DNA of 64,000 nt from assembly GCF_030272615.1 (NCBI RefSeq), contig NC_081410.1, forward strand, positions 142,008,849 through 142,072,848. Reading direction: 5' to 3'. The position numbers were made by a program, and so were the translations under genes. Within the stretch, counting starts at the first letter, position 1, and the number at the start of each line of letters is the position of its first letter. The notes under the pieces were generated by a model that saw nothing but the letters and a program-made list of their open reading frames with translations, did not search any database and had not been told where the DNA came from. Source of the DNA: Cryptomeria japonica (lineage: Eukaryota; Streptophyta; Pinopsida; Cupressales; Cupressaceae). This document shows positions 47,103-58,775 of this stretch, piece after piece.

Positions 47103-49180
47103 AAAATCTAATTTCTTGGCCTCTTGCATCATCAAATTTTCAACCTCACAGATTTCTGGTCAGGCTTGTTCCATAATCTCGTACGAGTACCTTTTTAGTA
47201 TCTTACAAGTTTGTTTATGCACTCATACGGGTATGTGAGAATACTCGTATGAGCAAGTGAGAATACTCGTATGAGTTTCTGCTTCTATGTTTTCAAAACA
47301 AATTGCATTTTAGGGTTTTTAAGCTTCAATTTGGTTATTACTAATGCTAACCCTAGTCTGTTTGTGAGTTTTCTAGCAGCCTAACTAGTTTTTGTAGGAT
47401 GATTGTTGAAGATTACGCTTGCCAAAGCTTCATTTCATCAAACAACATGACTACTTACATATCTGTTTTGTAGGTTACCTAAGGAAAATCAACAAGACTT
47501 TATGTATTCTTTAAGTCTTCTAGGCACACTTATTTTTCTAATGGTAAATGAACATCTTGTTTTCTATGCTTGAGAAGTTGTCTAAAAGGTAGGAGAGTAG
47601 GCTCTTGTCCATTTGGACAATCAGAAATCTTGACCCTTGAAGTGCTTATATGTTTGAGATTTGATTACCTTTAGCGGGCATGTCATAGTGGGAAAAAGTA
47701 ATCATCTTGTGAGAATGACCCAAGTGAGTACAGCTAGACCTAAGCTTTCCGACTCACTCTAAAAAATAGGCCTCTCAAGATTAAATTCTCGGAGGATGGG
47801 ATTATTTGAGTTTTCTCTTTTGAGATCTCTCATATCGTGCATTTAGTAGGACCTCATGGTCTCAATCACACTTGTGTGACTACTTCTTGTTTCGGTACCT
47901 TGTTGGGCTATAGGCCTCAATCACGCTTGCACAACTATAAGGGGTAATTTCAAACGGAAACCCTTACTACGAACCCTAAGATAGAAGCTACCCAATTCAC
48001 CTCTGAAAGGGGGATAATCTTAGTGCAAGAGAGATAGTAACTCTCCCAAGACACTTGCCATATTGTGCCCCCATTAGCATTTGGAGTCGGATAATACGGC
48101 ATTGAGAATCCATTGTGTGAGACTCAGCGGTCGTATTCTGATTAGTTGTTGGGTGTGTACCTAAGTTTGCAAGCAAAGTTTTTCTCTCTCAGCCAACTTC
48201 CTTAGGATTTAGCGTGTTGTGCTTGAGGTCATTTATCATATCACATGTTTGTTGTGTCTTTATCCCTGAAACAAAAAATCACATATCTACAAACTGGAAA
48301 ATAGAGTCAAAACATCAAACTTCATTGATAAAAAATCTGTCCAAATAAAAAATTTCTTTGTTCTGTCCTCAGTCGTATGAACTTTCTAGTTTGTCGTACA
48401 AGAAATCTAGTTTATCGTCTACTTCTATGAGAATTGTCATACGAGTCATATTAACAGAGGATTTTGTGTTATCATTTATCATCTGGTTCTATGATAAATT
48501 CCGTACAAGTTTAGGCCTTTGTCGTGCGAGATTTCTAGTTTATCGTATGGTTCTGTCTAAATTGTCAACTGGGCTTGTCTAAACTGTCATACGAAATTAT
48601 ATCTTTGTCAGTCCAGAGTTGTCTTCTTGCATGTCTTTTTTGGATCTGTCATGTTTGCTTGGTCAATTCAAAGTGAGAATAAACACTTGATATCTGTCAT
48701 TCTCTACTTAGGTTATCTTCTTGGTTCACTTGGTCAAGTTATCTTCTGTCAAATCAGATTCTAGAGCTAGGCACCCTCAATATTTTCAAGTATTCACCTT
48801 CAACAAGTTAAAGATATAAACATCTCAAGGTGCATTATCACCTCTTTGATAAACTGATCACTCAAAACATAGTTTCTCATCAAGATCTATCATCCTCTAT
48901 CACAAAACTACAACGTTTGGTCAGGATAACCTTGTCCCACATTGTAGGATCTATCGTTCCTATTGGACTTGGTTTTATCAAAATCATCATTATTGCACTC
49001 CAAAACAGAAGATAGAAAAACTTGCAAACTTTCAAACACTTGAATTATCTTTTTATGTCATATCACTCTATCATATCTATATTGACAGATGGTCCTTTAT
49101 CGAAACACCTTCTAGACAATCGAATTCTTGCACAATATTCAACACACGTGTATGCCCATTTTAACTAGAGCATAGAGACG
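47103..49180 (+). other. Gypsy-H long 5' leader
   Basis: About 2 kb has no recognisable protein. It carries many copies of a CG-containing word of the form TCGTAYGAG or its complement, including a perfect 18-base repeat at 47236-47253 and 47258-47275 and a cluster at 48370-48600. Long leaders are usual in Tat elements. Confidence 0.7.
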
Positions 49181-51170
49181 AAAGATCACAGAAATGGAAA
49201 TCGAAACATTTGAATAACTGAAGATTATAGGAACATGGAACACGAAAATGAAATACAAGAAGAGGGGGAAATAACTTAACAACATCTTAGAGAAATCAAA
49301 CAAGATCCTAAATTCGATAAATTTATGAAGAAAATATTGGAGGGAGAAAAATAAAAATAATTCCTAATGTTAGCAAAACCTGGTTCTACACTCCCCCAAG
49401 ATTTCGATATGAGCAGTTTAAGATAAAAGAGAAGTGCCCTTTCCATGATAAAGAATGACATGAGGATATTTTTGGTAACAAAAAGGATGATGCTTCAATT
49501 CCTAATAACACAAGAACTAATGAGGAAACTTTTGTTCGCAAAAGGGATGACGTAAAAATTCTCAACAAAGCTTAAACTAATGAGGACACAAGGAAGAGTC
49601 GAGATGATACATGAAGAAATCAAGATCATACTAGAACACAAACTCATGGTTATACAAGAACAAATCATGTTGATAATTCTATCACAACTCTTACACAAAA
49701 AATACAAACACTGCAAACACAGATTCAAGATATGTAGAGAGGAATTGTTAGAAGATACTCACTTCAAGAAATCTATCCTTACAGATTTGACATAAATCTA
49801 AACATGATACCATTTCCTACAAGTTGTGAAACTCCTCGATATGATAAATATAATGGAAGCACTGATCCCCGGGATCATATACGATAATTTTGCACTATGA
49901 GTATGGAGTTTGCACATGAGGATACCTACTTGATGAGATTATTTCCAAAGAGCTTAAGTGGACTAGCTATGGAATGATTCTCCAAACTTCCACCTGGAAT
50001 TAGATCATTCTCAGAATTGGTGGATAAGTTTGTTTCACAATACTCTTACAACATACAACATGAGGTTACAATGCTCGACCTATGTAATACTAAACAAAAT
50101 AGTGGAAAACCTTTCATGACATTTCTACAGAGATGGAGACGGTTTGCTTCATGATATCCTTGAACTATGCCAAAATACAAGAAAATAGACATATTCATCG
50201 ACAACCTGAATGGACAAATGAGCTATCATCTAAAAATTCAATGCCATCAAAATTTTGAAAAGATGATTGATAATGGAATCATAATGGAAGAAACTATAGT
50301 AAAGAAGGGTGAGTTGAAGCTATACAAAGAAGGGATTGATCTTCCTAACAACAATGTTAGCAACAATAACAATGATAAGCCAAAATTTTGGAATAGAAAT
50401 CGTAATGTCATCAACGATGGAATAGTGGATAACAACAATGTAAAACCAATACAACCAGTTTTCAATCTATCTAGTCACTCAGCAGCGGCTCAACAAAATA
50501 ACAATTGCCAAAAATAAACATTCAACAATTTCTTTCGAAGGAAATTTACAAACATTGGTGAACCACTTGGATCTGCATTAAAAATTCTTCTCGCAAACAA
50601 ATTGATTACTTTACCAGAAGGGAGAAATTACGAACCTCAAGTAAAACCCTCTTGGTGGAATGACAAACACTATTGTGATTTTCATTGAAACAAAGGACAT
50701 CACACAGATAATTGTCAGCGATTGAAACATGTCGTCCAAGATTTGATTGATAATGGAGTAATAACCATGGATGGACATACGACAAACGAAGCTCATACAA
50801 CTTTCAAAACTCCGCTTCCAAACTATGAGAAGGGTGAATCATCAGTAACACATAATGGTAAAGGTAAGGCAAAGGTAAACTACGCTCATACATATGATAA
50901 TGTGGTAAATGTGATTGTTGTTAAAGAAAAACAACATCAAGTACATGCTCATGCTATCACAAGAAGCAAAGCTAAATTTGTTTTGTCGGGCCCTACCACT
51001 AACATGTCATCCACTACAAAACAATACAGTCTAGTGGATCAATTGCAAAAAACACCTGCGCAAATATCGATCTTAGAAATTTTAAAGCTTTCACCTGCAC
51101 ACAAAGAAATTCTTGAAAGAGCATTTGTAGATACAACAGTGTCTAGAGATCTTGATATAGATCAATTCCA
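49181..51170 (+). pseudogene. Gypsy-H gag
   Basis: Gag forms the particle and binds RNA. Translation of about 49200-50520 and on to 51170, mostly in one frame, shows a retrotransposon gag core (LFPKSLSGLAME, FSKLPPGIRSFSELVDKF, FLQRWRRF at about 49930-50150). Later come WWNDKHYCDFH and KGHHTDNC (about 50650-50720), the gypsy Tat-type zinc-binding motif. TAA near 49883, TGA at 49975, TGA near 50150 and TAA at 50515 interrupt it. The N-terminal part (49190-49800) is degenerate. The frame changes near 51171, where protease follows. Confidence 0.85.
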
Positions 51171-51700
51171 ACCATGTTGGGACACCTCACAACCCCTCAC
51201 TGCTTATCATTCACTAAAGAAGATGACATGTCCTTGCAACATCCCCATAATGCTCCCTTGCATATCGAAGTCCTCATTCATAAGACACGAGTTAAATGTG
51301 TCCTAATAGATAGGGAAGTTGGCTTAAACATTTGCTCATTGAGTCTTGTCTGTGCCCTAGGTTATTCAAAAGATGCAGTTGATCCCCGGAAAAAGATCAC
51401 CATCAAAGCATAAGATGAAGAAGAGTGTTCCTCTAAAGGAATTATGATATTACCCATCAGAGTGGGACCTTTGTAGAAATACATAGCATGCCAAGTTCTA
51501 GACTTGGACTTATCATACAACATACTCTTGGAGAGACCCTGAATACATGGCATACAAGTTGTTCCATCAAGATATCATCAGTGCCTAAAATTTCCCTACA
51601 ATGGGCAGGAAATCACGATCTCAGTAGATTCAAATCCATTTCACTACTGTAGTAATCTAAAACCATCTCAAGAGGTCATTGTTCCTCATAATAGGTAGGC
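51171..51700 (+). pseudogene. Gypsy-H aspartic protease
   Basis: Retropepsin-like domain: the words HIEVLIHKTRVKCVLID, VDPRKKITIKA, then LPIRVGPL, CQVLDLDLSYNILLERP and KFPYNGQEITI follow the order of gypsy Tat proteases. The active-site triplet after VLI reads D-R-E, where the family has D-G/S-G/A, so the catalytic turn is damaged. Stops occur near 51411 and 51474. Confidence 0.8.
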
Positions 51701-53290
51701 ATCATCTTCAAACACACAATCCAAAGAAAAATCATTTTCCTCAATTTTGTCAAGTATGGAAAAACAAATGCAACTAAGAGATCGAGGGAACAAAGAATAT
51801 TCAATTTCACAACTACTACTTTCTCCTAAGTCCTATGGAAAACCATAAAACTCTAAACAACAACCAATTGTAAAACATCTTCCCATATTTGATGGAGCAT
51901 TTGTTAGTGTTGGTACCTTATCAGAGGAAACATAAGACAAAGATGTGCTATAGTGGCTATACAAGGATGACAAAGTCCAACAAAATATCAACAATTTCTG
52001 AATACCCACTGAAAAATATGGAAAAGGATTTAACATCCTTCAAAAAAAGGGATACACTGGAACATGTCTTGTAGGAAAAAGAAAAGAAGGTATCTTGGAA
52101 GCTATCCAACCTTATACTCAGCAGGCTATAGACAAATCAGGCTTAGGGTATGGGCAAGTTACTCTACCAGAAGACACATATTCTAGCCAACAACAAGAGG
52201 AATATGAAAACAGACAAGAACAACCTGCAATTGAAAGGGAAGAAAGATTTGCCAAGAAATAAGCACAAACAAACATGAAATGGCAAAAGAAGCAAGCTTC
52301 AAATCAAGAGGGAAAACAAACTAATGATACCTCCCAAGCAACATTAACTCTCAATCAAAATAAGCAAGACCCTAGTACTAATCAAGGAGAGATCATAGCA
52401 AGGTTGACAAAACTCAATCTCAGTCTAGAAGAAGTTGAAAATGAAAGAAGAAAAGATATAGCAAGAAAAATAGAAGAAACAAATCAAACACTATATGAAC
52501 AAATTTGTAGATTACAAGCTGCAAGTGAGACATATTCTAATGAATGGGAATGGGATTCCTATCATTCTAAAGAATCAACTAAAGAAAATTGCTTTGAAGA
52601 AGATGTAGGAGTTGATGTACTTCACACGTATGCAGGGCAAATGTCAGGAACTAGCCCACTTGAATTAGAATCACATTCGGCTAGCTTGGACTTAATCGAG
52701 GATGATCAGGAGCTCCTTGTGCGAGGTCATTTTGATGAGAGTACCATTCTAGACATTGACATACATATCAAAAATTTGGACATCTCTATCATGACCCTAA
52801 ATACCCTCGAAGCGTCTCAACCTACGGACCCCTTACCTCTAGTCCACCCTGAACTTATTGATTGGGAAAATGAAAGACACACTGCTATTGATACCTTTCC
52901 TAATGACCATGTCATATCCATATATCTTAATGCAATCAAACCCATAACTACTTTCACCAGGAATCTCAAAAATGCATCTTCCAGTCAAGTGGGTGCCAAA
53001 TCTCCCATCGCAAAAGTGAAAATAAAGAAAACAATATCAGGTCTAATGCTGAAAACCATTCATTAGCAACACTAGACCGTGAAAAAGTAAAAAGAAAGGA
53101 TGCATCTAATAGTGAAAACCTCCTCGAGGTGCCGAAAGATGGGAGATTTGACACTTTACCTAAACACTATCAAGAAAGGTCATCCATTTTGATCAAACCA
53201 ACAGAGGTAGTTAACATTGGCACAACAGAGTAACCAAAGATTCTACATCCAACAACTTCTCTATCAAAACAAGAAATGCAATAATATATG
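51701..53290 (+). pseudogene. Gypsy-H protease-RT linker region
   Basis: This is low-complexity, charged coding-like sequence. The longest stretch (52275-53066) is rich in glutamine, asparagine and glutamate, with a helical segment (ARLTKLNLSLEEVENERRKD) suggesting coiled coil. It holds SIYLNAI and KNASSSQ near its end. Such linkers are usual between protease and RT in Tat elements. No catalytic motif is visible, and stops and frame changes occur on both sides. Confidence 0.65.
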
Positions 53291-56200
53291 GAATTCTTCA
53301 AATGATGCCAAATCAATTTCACCTGGTCATATGCAGGCATGCCAGGGTTGGATCCAGAGCTTATTATGCATCACTTAAATGCCAGTCCAGGAGTCAAACC
53401 AGTTAAACAAAAATTAAGGAAGATGCATCCCCATATCGCTCTCCTAGTCAAAGCAGAACTAAAGAAATTACTAGATGTAGGATTCATCAGGCTTGTATCA
53501 TATCCTCAATGGGTATCCAACATCGTTCTTGTTTCTAAACTAGATAAAAGTATTAGAGTATGCATAGACTTCAGAGATCTTAATAATGCATGTCCAAAGG
53601 ATGAATTTCTTTTACCTAACATTGACATCATTGTGGATTTAACTATTGGACACTCCATGTTTTATCTAATGGATGGTTTCTATGGATACAATCAGATTAA
53701 AATAGTACCTGAATATCAAGAAAAGACAGCTTTCACATGTCCATGGGGTACCTTTTGCTGGAACATCATGCCTTTTGGCCTAAAGAACGCAAGTACTACA
53801 TATCAGAGAACTATGACAAGGATATTCCATGACATGATGCATACATTCATGGAAGATTATGTGGATGACATATTGGCCAAATCATACAACAGAGAAGACC
53901 ATATAGGAATACTAGAAACTATCTTTGATTGGTTAGAACAGTGTAAGCTACAACTCAATCCCAAGAAATGTGCATTTGGTGTCACTTCAGGCAAGCTATT
54001 AGGATACATTGTTTCAGCTCGGGGTATCGAAGTAGATTCCGCCAAGGTCAAAGCAATCATGGAAATGACATCTCCCAGGAATATTAGTCAACTCAGATCA
54101 CTCCAAGGAAGACTAAAGTCAATCAGAAGATTTGTTGCTCAGCTAGCAGATAAATGCCAACCATTTAATCATCTATTGTATAAAAATGTTAATTTCAAGT
54201 GGGACCATCAATGTGAGGAAGCATTCAACAAGATCAAGGCCTATCTAATGCAACCACCCGTCCTAATGTCACCAATTTTAGGAAAGTTGTTGTTACTCTA
54301 TGTATCAACCACCAAAGTATCATTAGGAATTCTGCTCCCAGAATAGGATAAGGAAGGAAAAGAATGAGTCATCTACTACATCAACAAAATATTAGTAGTA
54401 TACGAGATCAACTATTCACCAACAGAAAAAGCATGCTTGGCGGTAGTTTTTGCTTCTCAAAAATTAAGACACTATCTACTATCTCACTCCATCAAGTTGA
54501 TTGCTAAAATCGATCTATTGAAGTATTTTCTCAGCAAGGTGACATTGATAGGAAGACTAGCAAAATGGATCATGATTCTAAGCGAATTTGATATTGAGTA
54601 TATTGACAGAAAAGTTATAAAGGGGCAAGTCATTGCCAACCAGCTAGTAGCGGCACGCTTCAAGATGATCGTCCCTTACATATTGAGTTTCTCGATGCTG
54701 ATATCCTAACGGTCACCACAAAAACATGACAATTATATTTTTATGGTTCATATACACAACATGGATTAGGAACAGGCATTCTATTCATCACACCACAAGG
54801 TCATACAATTCCAAAAGCATAAATATTAAGTTTTCCATGCACCAACAATACAACTAAATATGAAGCTTTGGTTACAGTTATCAAAATGGCTATAGAATGG
54901 AATATTACATAGCTACAGGTCTTTGGAGACTCTTAGCTTGTCATCAATCAAATCAATGACGATTATCAAGCAAAGGATGAAAAACTAATGCCTTATAAGA
55001 GTATGGTTGATGATGTCAAGAAATACTTTGTTGAAATAACTTTTCAGTAGATTCTGAAGAATGACAACAAAGCAATAGATGCCATGGCAACACTTGCTTC
55101 TCTATTACAGACTCAGAAAAATCAAGAGTGTTACGAATTCCTGGTGGAAGAGTTGTTTTACACTGCACATAATTGTCTCGATTCCCAAACTATATGTCAC
55201 CTTGTTGGACATGATTTCTCCCGCTATGGCCAAACTTACACATACCTGAGAGATAATATCCTCCCTCCTGACTTGTCAAAGAACCAAAAGAGAAACGTTA
55301 TTCGCTAATCCTCCCATTATACTATTTTCGCGGATACCCTTTTTAAATGAGGTCTGGACAGTACTCTTTTAAGATGTCTCAAGCAAGAAGAATCTGAGAA
55401 GGCCTTAAATGAAGTTCATAATGACATTTGTGGCACTCATTCAAGTGGTCTTACCCTTTTGAAAAAACTCATACACTTGGGCTATTATTGGCCAACTATG
55501 GAACGAGATTCTTTTAAAATAGCTAAAACATGCAAACAATGTCAGATCCATGGAAATTTAATTCATGCACCAGCATAAGAACTTAATGCTTTGGCAACAT
55601 TTTGGCCTTTCTACCAATGGGGTCTTGATCTAGTAGGAAAGATAAATCCTTCTTCATCCAATGGTCACAAATTCATCCTTGTAGCTACATAATATTTCAC
55701 AAAATGTATTGAGGCAATACCTCTCATCAATATCACAGGAAAACAATTTGCTGCATTTATCTTGAACTACATCATCTATCACTATGGAATATCCATGACC
55801 ATTGTCACTTATAATGGGCGACTGTTCAAGAATCGGGATGTACAAGAGCTATTTGAGAAATTCAAGATCCAACACAGATTTTCCACACCCTACTATCCAC
55901 AAGGGAATGGGCAAGCAGAAGCATCAAACAAAACTATTTTAAAAATCCTCAAAAAGACAGTGAATGATGTTGGCAGAGATTGGCATATTCAATTGAACCC
56001 TGCTCTATGGGCCTACCATACCAATATCTGCACACCAACAGGCACCACACCTTTCTCTCTTCTTTATGGATTAGAAGCAATATTTCAAATTGAAGTAGAG
56101 ATACCTTCTCTATGAGTATCATTAAAAGGCCTTATCCCAGATGAAGAACAACGAGTATCTAGATTGCAAGAGTTAGAATTGATCCATGAACGAAGAGAAA

Positions 56201-56478
56201 ATGCCTTTGATCATTTAAAGGTGTGTCAACAAATAATGTGTCGAAGTTATAATCACAAGGTCAAACCAAGAGCATTTCAAGTTGGGGAACTAGTACTAAA
56301 GGAAAATCCACGAAACTAGTCAAATCGAGAAAAGAAAGGGAAGTTTGAACCAAATTGGTTGGGTCTGTTTTTGGTCACAACAGTCTTTGGGTCAGGAGCA
56401 TATCAATTATCAACACAGGATGATGATCATCTTGAGGAACCCATCAATAACATGCATCTAAAGAAGTTTTATGTCTGA
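53291..56478 (+). pseudogene. Gypsy-H RT, dual RNase H and integrase
   Basis: RT runs from about 53300 to 54080, with FIRLVSYPQWVSNIVLV, VCIDFRDLN and the catalytic Y-V-D-D at 53858-53869, and is well preserved. RNase H follows (RRFVAQLADKC to IEYIDRKV, to about 54650), with TAG at 54344. A second RNase H-like domain (about 54730-55110, with PCTNNTTKYEAL, INDDYQAKDEKLMPY and AIDAMATLASLL) has several stops. Integrase runs from about 55340 to 56460: CKQCQIHG zinc part, GLDLVG, then IVTYNGR where the family has IVTDNG, and GQAEASNK. The second catalytic aspartate is therefore lost. The end is the TGA at 56476 after KKFYV. Confidence 0.9.
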
Positions 56479-57024
56479 AAAAGAAGAAAAATAAAAAATA
56501 GTGAAAAAGCAGAAAAATAAAAAACAGTGGAAAAAGCATAAAATACAAAAATAATAAAACCAGTTAAAAAAAAATCAAATATGAGAAAAAGTGCAATAAA
56601 AATAGATGGTGAAAACCTGGCAAACAGGTGTTATCTGTCTGCTAGCTCTTCCATCTATTATCTCATGCATCCTTCCGCTTGCATTCATTTTCCATCAGCG
56701 ATATTCATATCCATAATAAGCCTTTGTACATACGCAGGCATTGCGTATGATTTCTCACCATGGTTTGGATCATTGGGTATATCGTAATGAGTTTGTTTCT
56801 AGGCTTGGGGCAAAATCCTGCACCTAGTTGGGGGTAAAATTTTTGATCATTTTGATCTTAATCAAATAGGTAAAACAATAGTAAGGCAACTTTTCTCAAG
56901 CGAAACTATGACACATCCAACATTGAACACGAGATCAAATTGTCATCCATCAACCTATCCCATGTCAGTCTCTGCACGTCACACACTTTTCAATAGATGC
57001 TATTTTTTTGGATAATGCTTTTAA
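56479..57024 (+). other. Gypsy-H region after pol, A-rich
   Basis: Just after pol are A-rich repeats of GTGAAAAAGCA and GTGGAAAAAGCA (about 56499-56540). A short hairpin ACCTG-GCAAA-CAGGT lies near 56616-56630. No gene is seen. The sequence is cut by Copia-I. Confidence 0.6.
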
Positions 57025-58530
57025 TGATAACTCAATGATGAACAGTGAGTACCAAACCGGTACTGAGAGGGGGGGTGAATCAGTACAGGCACAAAAACTT
57101 TTCCTGGACCGGTTTGACTGCAAATAGTGAACTTGACTGGCAATCAGTAACACCGGTCTAAACCAGATTACTACGGGTTAAACACAATGAGACTGTGAAA
57201 GATATAAACCGGAAACACTTAGCTTTCCACACAACCTACACCCTCATTTCCACTTTATCCTTATCCATAAACAGGTAATCTACTATCTGAAATATAACAA
57301 CTTGCTAGTTCAACATGGTTCACCACTTGACAGAAAATAACAAAGCATCACATGAAAAAGGCATCACACATGCCACACATATTTTTCACGTGGAATCCCA
57401 ACTGGGAAAAACCACGGTGGGGATGAATACCCACAAGCTATTCTTGAACTCTTTAGAAGTCCGCTCTGTTAGAAGCCTAGTTCGATTAAAGACTGTTACA
57501 ACAGGTTCTGTTAGGAACCGATCTTGCTAGGGATCACCCAGTTAAGGGATGGCTAGAATACCTGATTAAGGGTTAAACCATGTTAAAGGTTACCTTGTTA
57601 GAGGATTTTAAGAACTCAATGGCTTTGAGTCACCCTGTTAAAGGATTTATAGCAAGCTGGTTAAAGCTACCCTGTTAAGGGATTTTCCAACTGTTGAAGT
57701 GGTTAAAGATCAACGGGTATTACAATTATCTGGTAGTAGCACTCAATGCTAATGCAGATCCACTTTAGTTTCTTCCTTCTGCACACACACTCTGCAGGTA
57801 TCAATTCTCTTATCTAGTCTAGCAAGAATCATGTATCTCTGCACTTAGATACACACACAACATTTGCCAGCAATCTCAACATGAAACACAACATCGACCT
57901 TATAGGAAACAGATAGGTCGGTAGCATAAACCCTAAACCCTAAACATTTATGTTGAGCAATTTAGCTGATTCAATCCTGACCATTGAACACTTTGCATTG
58001 AATACAACAGTCTTGAATAGATCTCAAGATGTTCTCCATCATTTTTTCTTCACCACTTCTTGGAGGCGATAACCCATCACGCATTCTCCATCGTTTACAG
58101 AGACTTCGCACATTCTCGAGGTAGATAGGATCAATCTCCTTCATGCAAGATCCTTCACACACACAAGGATGATGTGGCAACACGCTCTGATCTCCATTAC
58201 AATGCTAACTCATCACATGATTTCATCGGTTGAATCATACAGGCTTGAAACACTTCAACCAAAAACCCTAAGGCTGAGACTACCAACCAGTAGTCATACC
58301 ATATTAAACCTTGATAGAAAACATTCCATATACCGGTTCACATTTCAACATACCGGTTCACTTGGACAAGTGTATCGCTTCACCTTTTGCACATATACCG
58401 GTTCACAACATCATACCAGTTCTCTTTGCCAGTTGCTTAACTTCACTATACGAGTTCACTCCTCAGCATATTGACATCAATGACAACATACAATATCACC
58501 ATGTCATCATACTCTGCACATATGCCAACA
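57025..58530 (-). repeat. Copia-I 3' LTR
   Basis: On the minus strand it begins TGTTGGCATATGTG and ends near GAGTTATCA. The outer limit at 57025 is chosen because Copia-A and -B LTRs also end in TATCA, and it may be off by about 15 bp. It contains the hairpin-capable block at 57380-57423 and the TGATTCACCCCCCC motif near 57070. A TCCTATAAGG core promoter candidate lies near 57899-57908. Confidence 0.82.
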
Positions 58531-58775
58531 ATCTCCCCCTTTGGTATTGATGGCAATATACAAAGATATCTCTCTTTCTGCATCACATCTTCTCCCTATT
58601 GCTACAGATATCTTCTCCACTTCACATCTTCTCCCCCTTTGACAACAATATCAAAGTGGAGGCACAAGCTGCCCTATTCCATTATGTTGCTTCCCCTGAG
58701 GAGTAGCATCCTTCAACACATCAATCCTGAAAAGATATATCAATGAAAGACCTGACTGATGTGGAGCCTGAACCT
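58531..58775 (-). other. Copia-I polypurine tract and 3' untranslated region
   Basis: On the minus strand CCAAAGGGGGAGAT (58531-58544) abuts the LTR. A second copy, CAAAGGGGGAGAAGA, is at 58627-58641. No coding sequence was seen. Confidence 0.85.

Larger units (their letters stand above)
45975..57024 (+). mobile_element. Gypsy-H: Tat-type Ty3/gypsy element, 3' end interrupted
   Basis: The 5' LTR (45975-47079), primer site (47083), long leader, gag, protease, RT, two RNase H-like domains and integrase follow in gypsy order. The region after pol runs to 57024, where Copia-I begins. No 3' LTR is in the window and it may lie beyond the nested Copia-I and Gypsy-J. The second RNase H-like domain before integrase is characteristic of the Tat group (Ogre, Retand and relatives). 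Many stops and shifts show it is old. Confidence 0.9.
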
